6,347 bases of DNA, from positions 1-6,347 of the forward strand of contig CANQEF010000065.1 in NCBI GenBank assembly GCA_947594675.1. The letters are read 5' to 3'. Made by a program: the position numbers and the translations under genes. Below, piece by piece: positions 5,896 through 6,347 of the stretch. Position 1 is the first letter of the stretch. Every line of letters starts with the position of its first letter. Source of the stretch: an uncultured Bacilli bacterium (GTDB lineage Bacteria > Bacillota_I > Bacilli_A > RF39 > UBA660). A model generated the notes under the pieces. The model was not told the origin of the DNA. It was given only the letters and a program-made list of their open reading frames with translations, and did no database searches.

Positions 5896-6347
5896 TTATA
5901 TTTCCCCCTTACTATGTTCTTTGTAAGAATTGAGTTTCTCTTTCTAATTCTTTTATTTATTTTAACAACAGAATCATTTATTTCATTTTCATCTATACTA
6001 ATATAATGATAACCGAATAAACGTAAGGATACTATTTTATAAAACATAATAATACTTCCAATGATAACACCATATATTCCCATAATTGTTCCTAAGATAA
6101 GTAAAAATATTTTATAATTTCTAAGAGCATTTACCAATTCTATAGAAGTGAAAATTAAAGCTGCTATCGAAGAAATAGCAATTACAATAATCATAATAGG
6201 AGAGACTATTCCTGCCGCGACAGCCGCATCTCCTAAAATTAAACCACCAAGTATAGAAACAGCTGAACCACTAGTTGAAGACATTCTAATATCTGACTCT
6301 CTAAATATTTCAAAACAAATAATCATAAAAAGAGCCTCTATATAAGC
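5892..6347 (-). CDS. GerA-family spore germinant receptor subunit, C-terminal part (5' end beyond window)
   Basis: Reading leftward from the right edge, 151 codons are visible and the frame is open at the edge, so the start lies outside. An internal ATG at 6326 is not the start: the codons before it (AYIEALF) continue the family's conserved PxxEALxMExxFEILREAGxRLP block. Next comes SAVSILGGLILGDAAVAAG and then IVSP, the hallmark of GerAA/GerKA/SpoVAF membrane domains, followed by hydrophobic helices at about visible residues 30-57, 69-93 and 93-100. The protein would sit in the inner spore membrane as a germinant-receptor subunit. The C-terminal tail after the last helix is basic but lacks a clear form of the family's usual KDxxIRAPxWKM segment. 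It ends in TGA, overlapping the GerC-like start codon by four bases, so the two are translationally coupled. Which paralogue (GerA-type or SpoVAF-type) cannot be told from this part. Confidence 0.85.
   Translation of the reverse strand, partial: AYIEALFMIICFEIFRESDIRMSSTSGSAVSILGGLILGDAAVAAGIVSPIMIIVIAISSIAALIFTSIELVNALRNYKIFLLILGTIMGIYGVIIGSIIMFYKIVSLRLFGYHYISIDENEINDSVVKINKRIRKRNSILTKNIVRGKYK
5904..5910 (-). promoter_or_regulatory. Ribosome binding site of the GerC-like gene
   Basis: On the minus strand AAGGGGG lies eight bases before the ATG at 5895, inside the last codons of the GerA-family gene. It supports the chosen start and independent re-initiation on top of the ATGA coupling. Confidence 0.7.

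Noticed and set aside
6326..6328. ATG at 6326 (minus strand) as the start of the GerA-family gene
   Set aside because: The frame stays open to the window edge and the preceding codons match the conserved EALxM block, so the ATG is internal.
6148..6345. Plus-strand open frame opposite the GerA-family gene
   Set aside because: The minus strand here carries strongly conserved GerA motifs, and the plus-strand peptide is repetitive with no recognisable domain.
1..6347. Mycoplasma-type genetic code 4 (TGA = Trp)
   Set aside because: TGG encodes Trp in rnr and the HAD gene, and TGA ends the GerA-family gene exactly at the ATGA overlap with the next gene.

Overview
This 6.3 kb window is strongly AT-rich (roughly a quarter G+C by eye) and uses the standard bacterial code: TGG encodes Trp and TGA is a real stop, so it is not a code-4 mycoplasma. 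Purine-rich Shine-Dalgarno sites, a long RNase R, a ComEC-type hydrolase paired with DUF3006, and a GerA/GerC germination gene pair together point to a spore-forming or spore-descended low-GC member of the Bacillota, probably an uncultured or host-associated lineage. I cannot place it more precisely.

Layout, left to right. Positions 1-196 hold either the last 16 codons of an upstream gene or the 3' end of a structured RNA, two tandem hairpins, and then a good promoter for rnr. Rightward genes follow: rnr (197-2710, RNase R with an enlarged N-terminal arm), a HAD-superfamily phosphatase (2772-3542) and an S51-type peptidase-like protein (3562-4257). These three are probably read as one unit. 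A short AT-only hairpin and an extended -10 promoter then separate them from a second rightward unit, a membrane-anchored ComEC-like metallo-beta-lactamase-fold hydrolase (4338-5261) and a small DUF3006 protein (5279-5503).

The right end is on the minus strand. It holds the C-terminal part of a GerA-family spore germinant-receptor subunit, which enters from beyond the window, translationally coupled through ATGA to a short GerC-like protein. The GerC-like protein lacks both the lipobox cysteine and the usual C-terminal domain. Its stop codon overlaps the DUF3006 stop, so the two units converge with no intergenic space.

Functionally the window mixes housekeeping RNA turnover, small-molecule and peptide hydrolysis, a surface hydrolase module, and what looks like a pared-down germination receptor. 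I see no mobile element, CRISPR array, tRNA or rRNA. The best candidates for something unusual are the minimal GerC without a lipid anchor, the duplicated N-terminal modules of RNase R, and the competing hairpins upstream of rnr.
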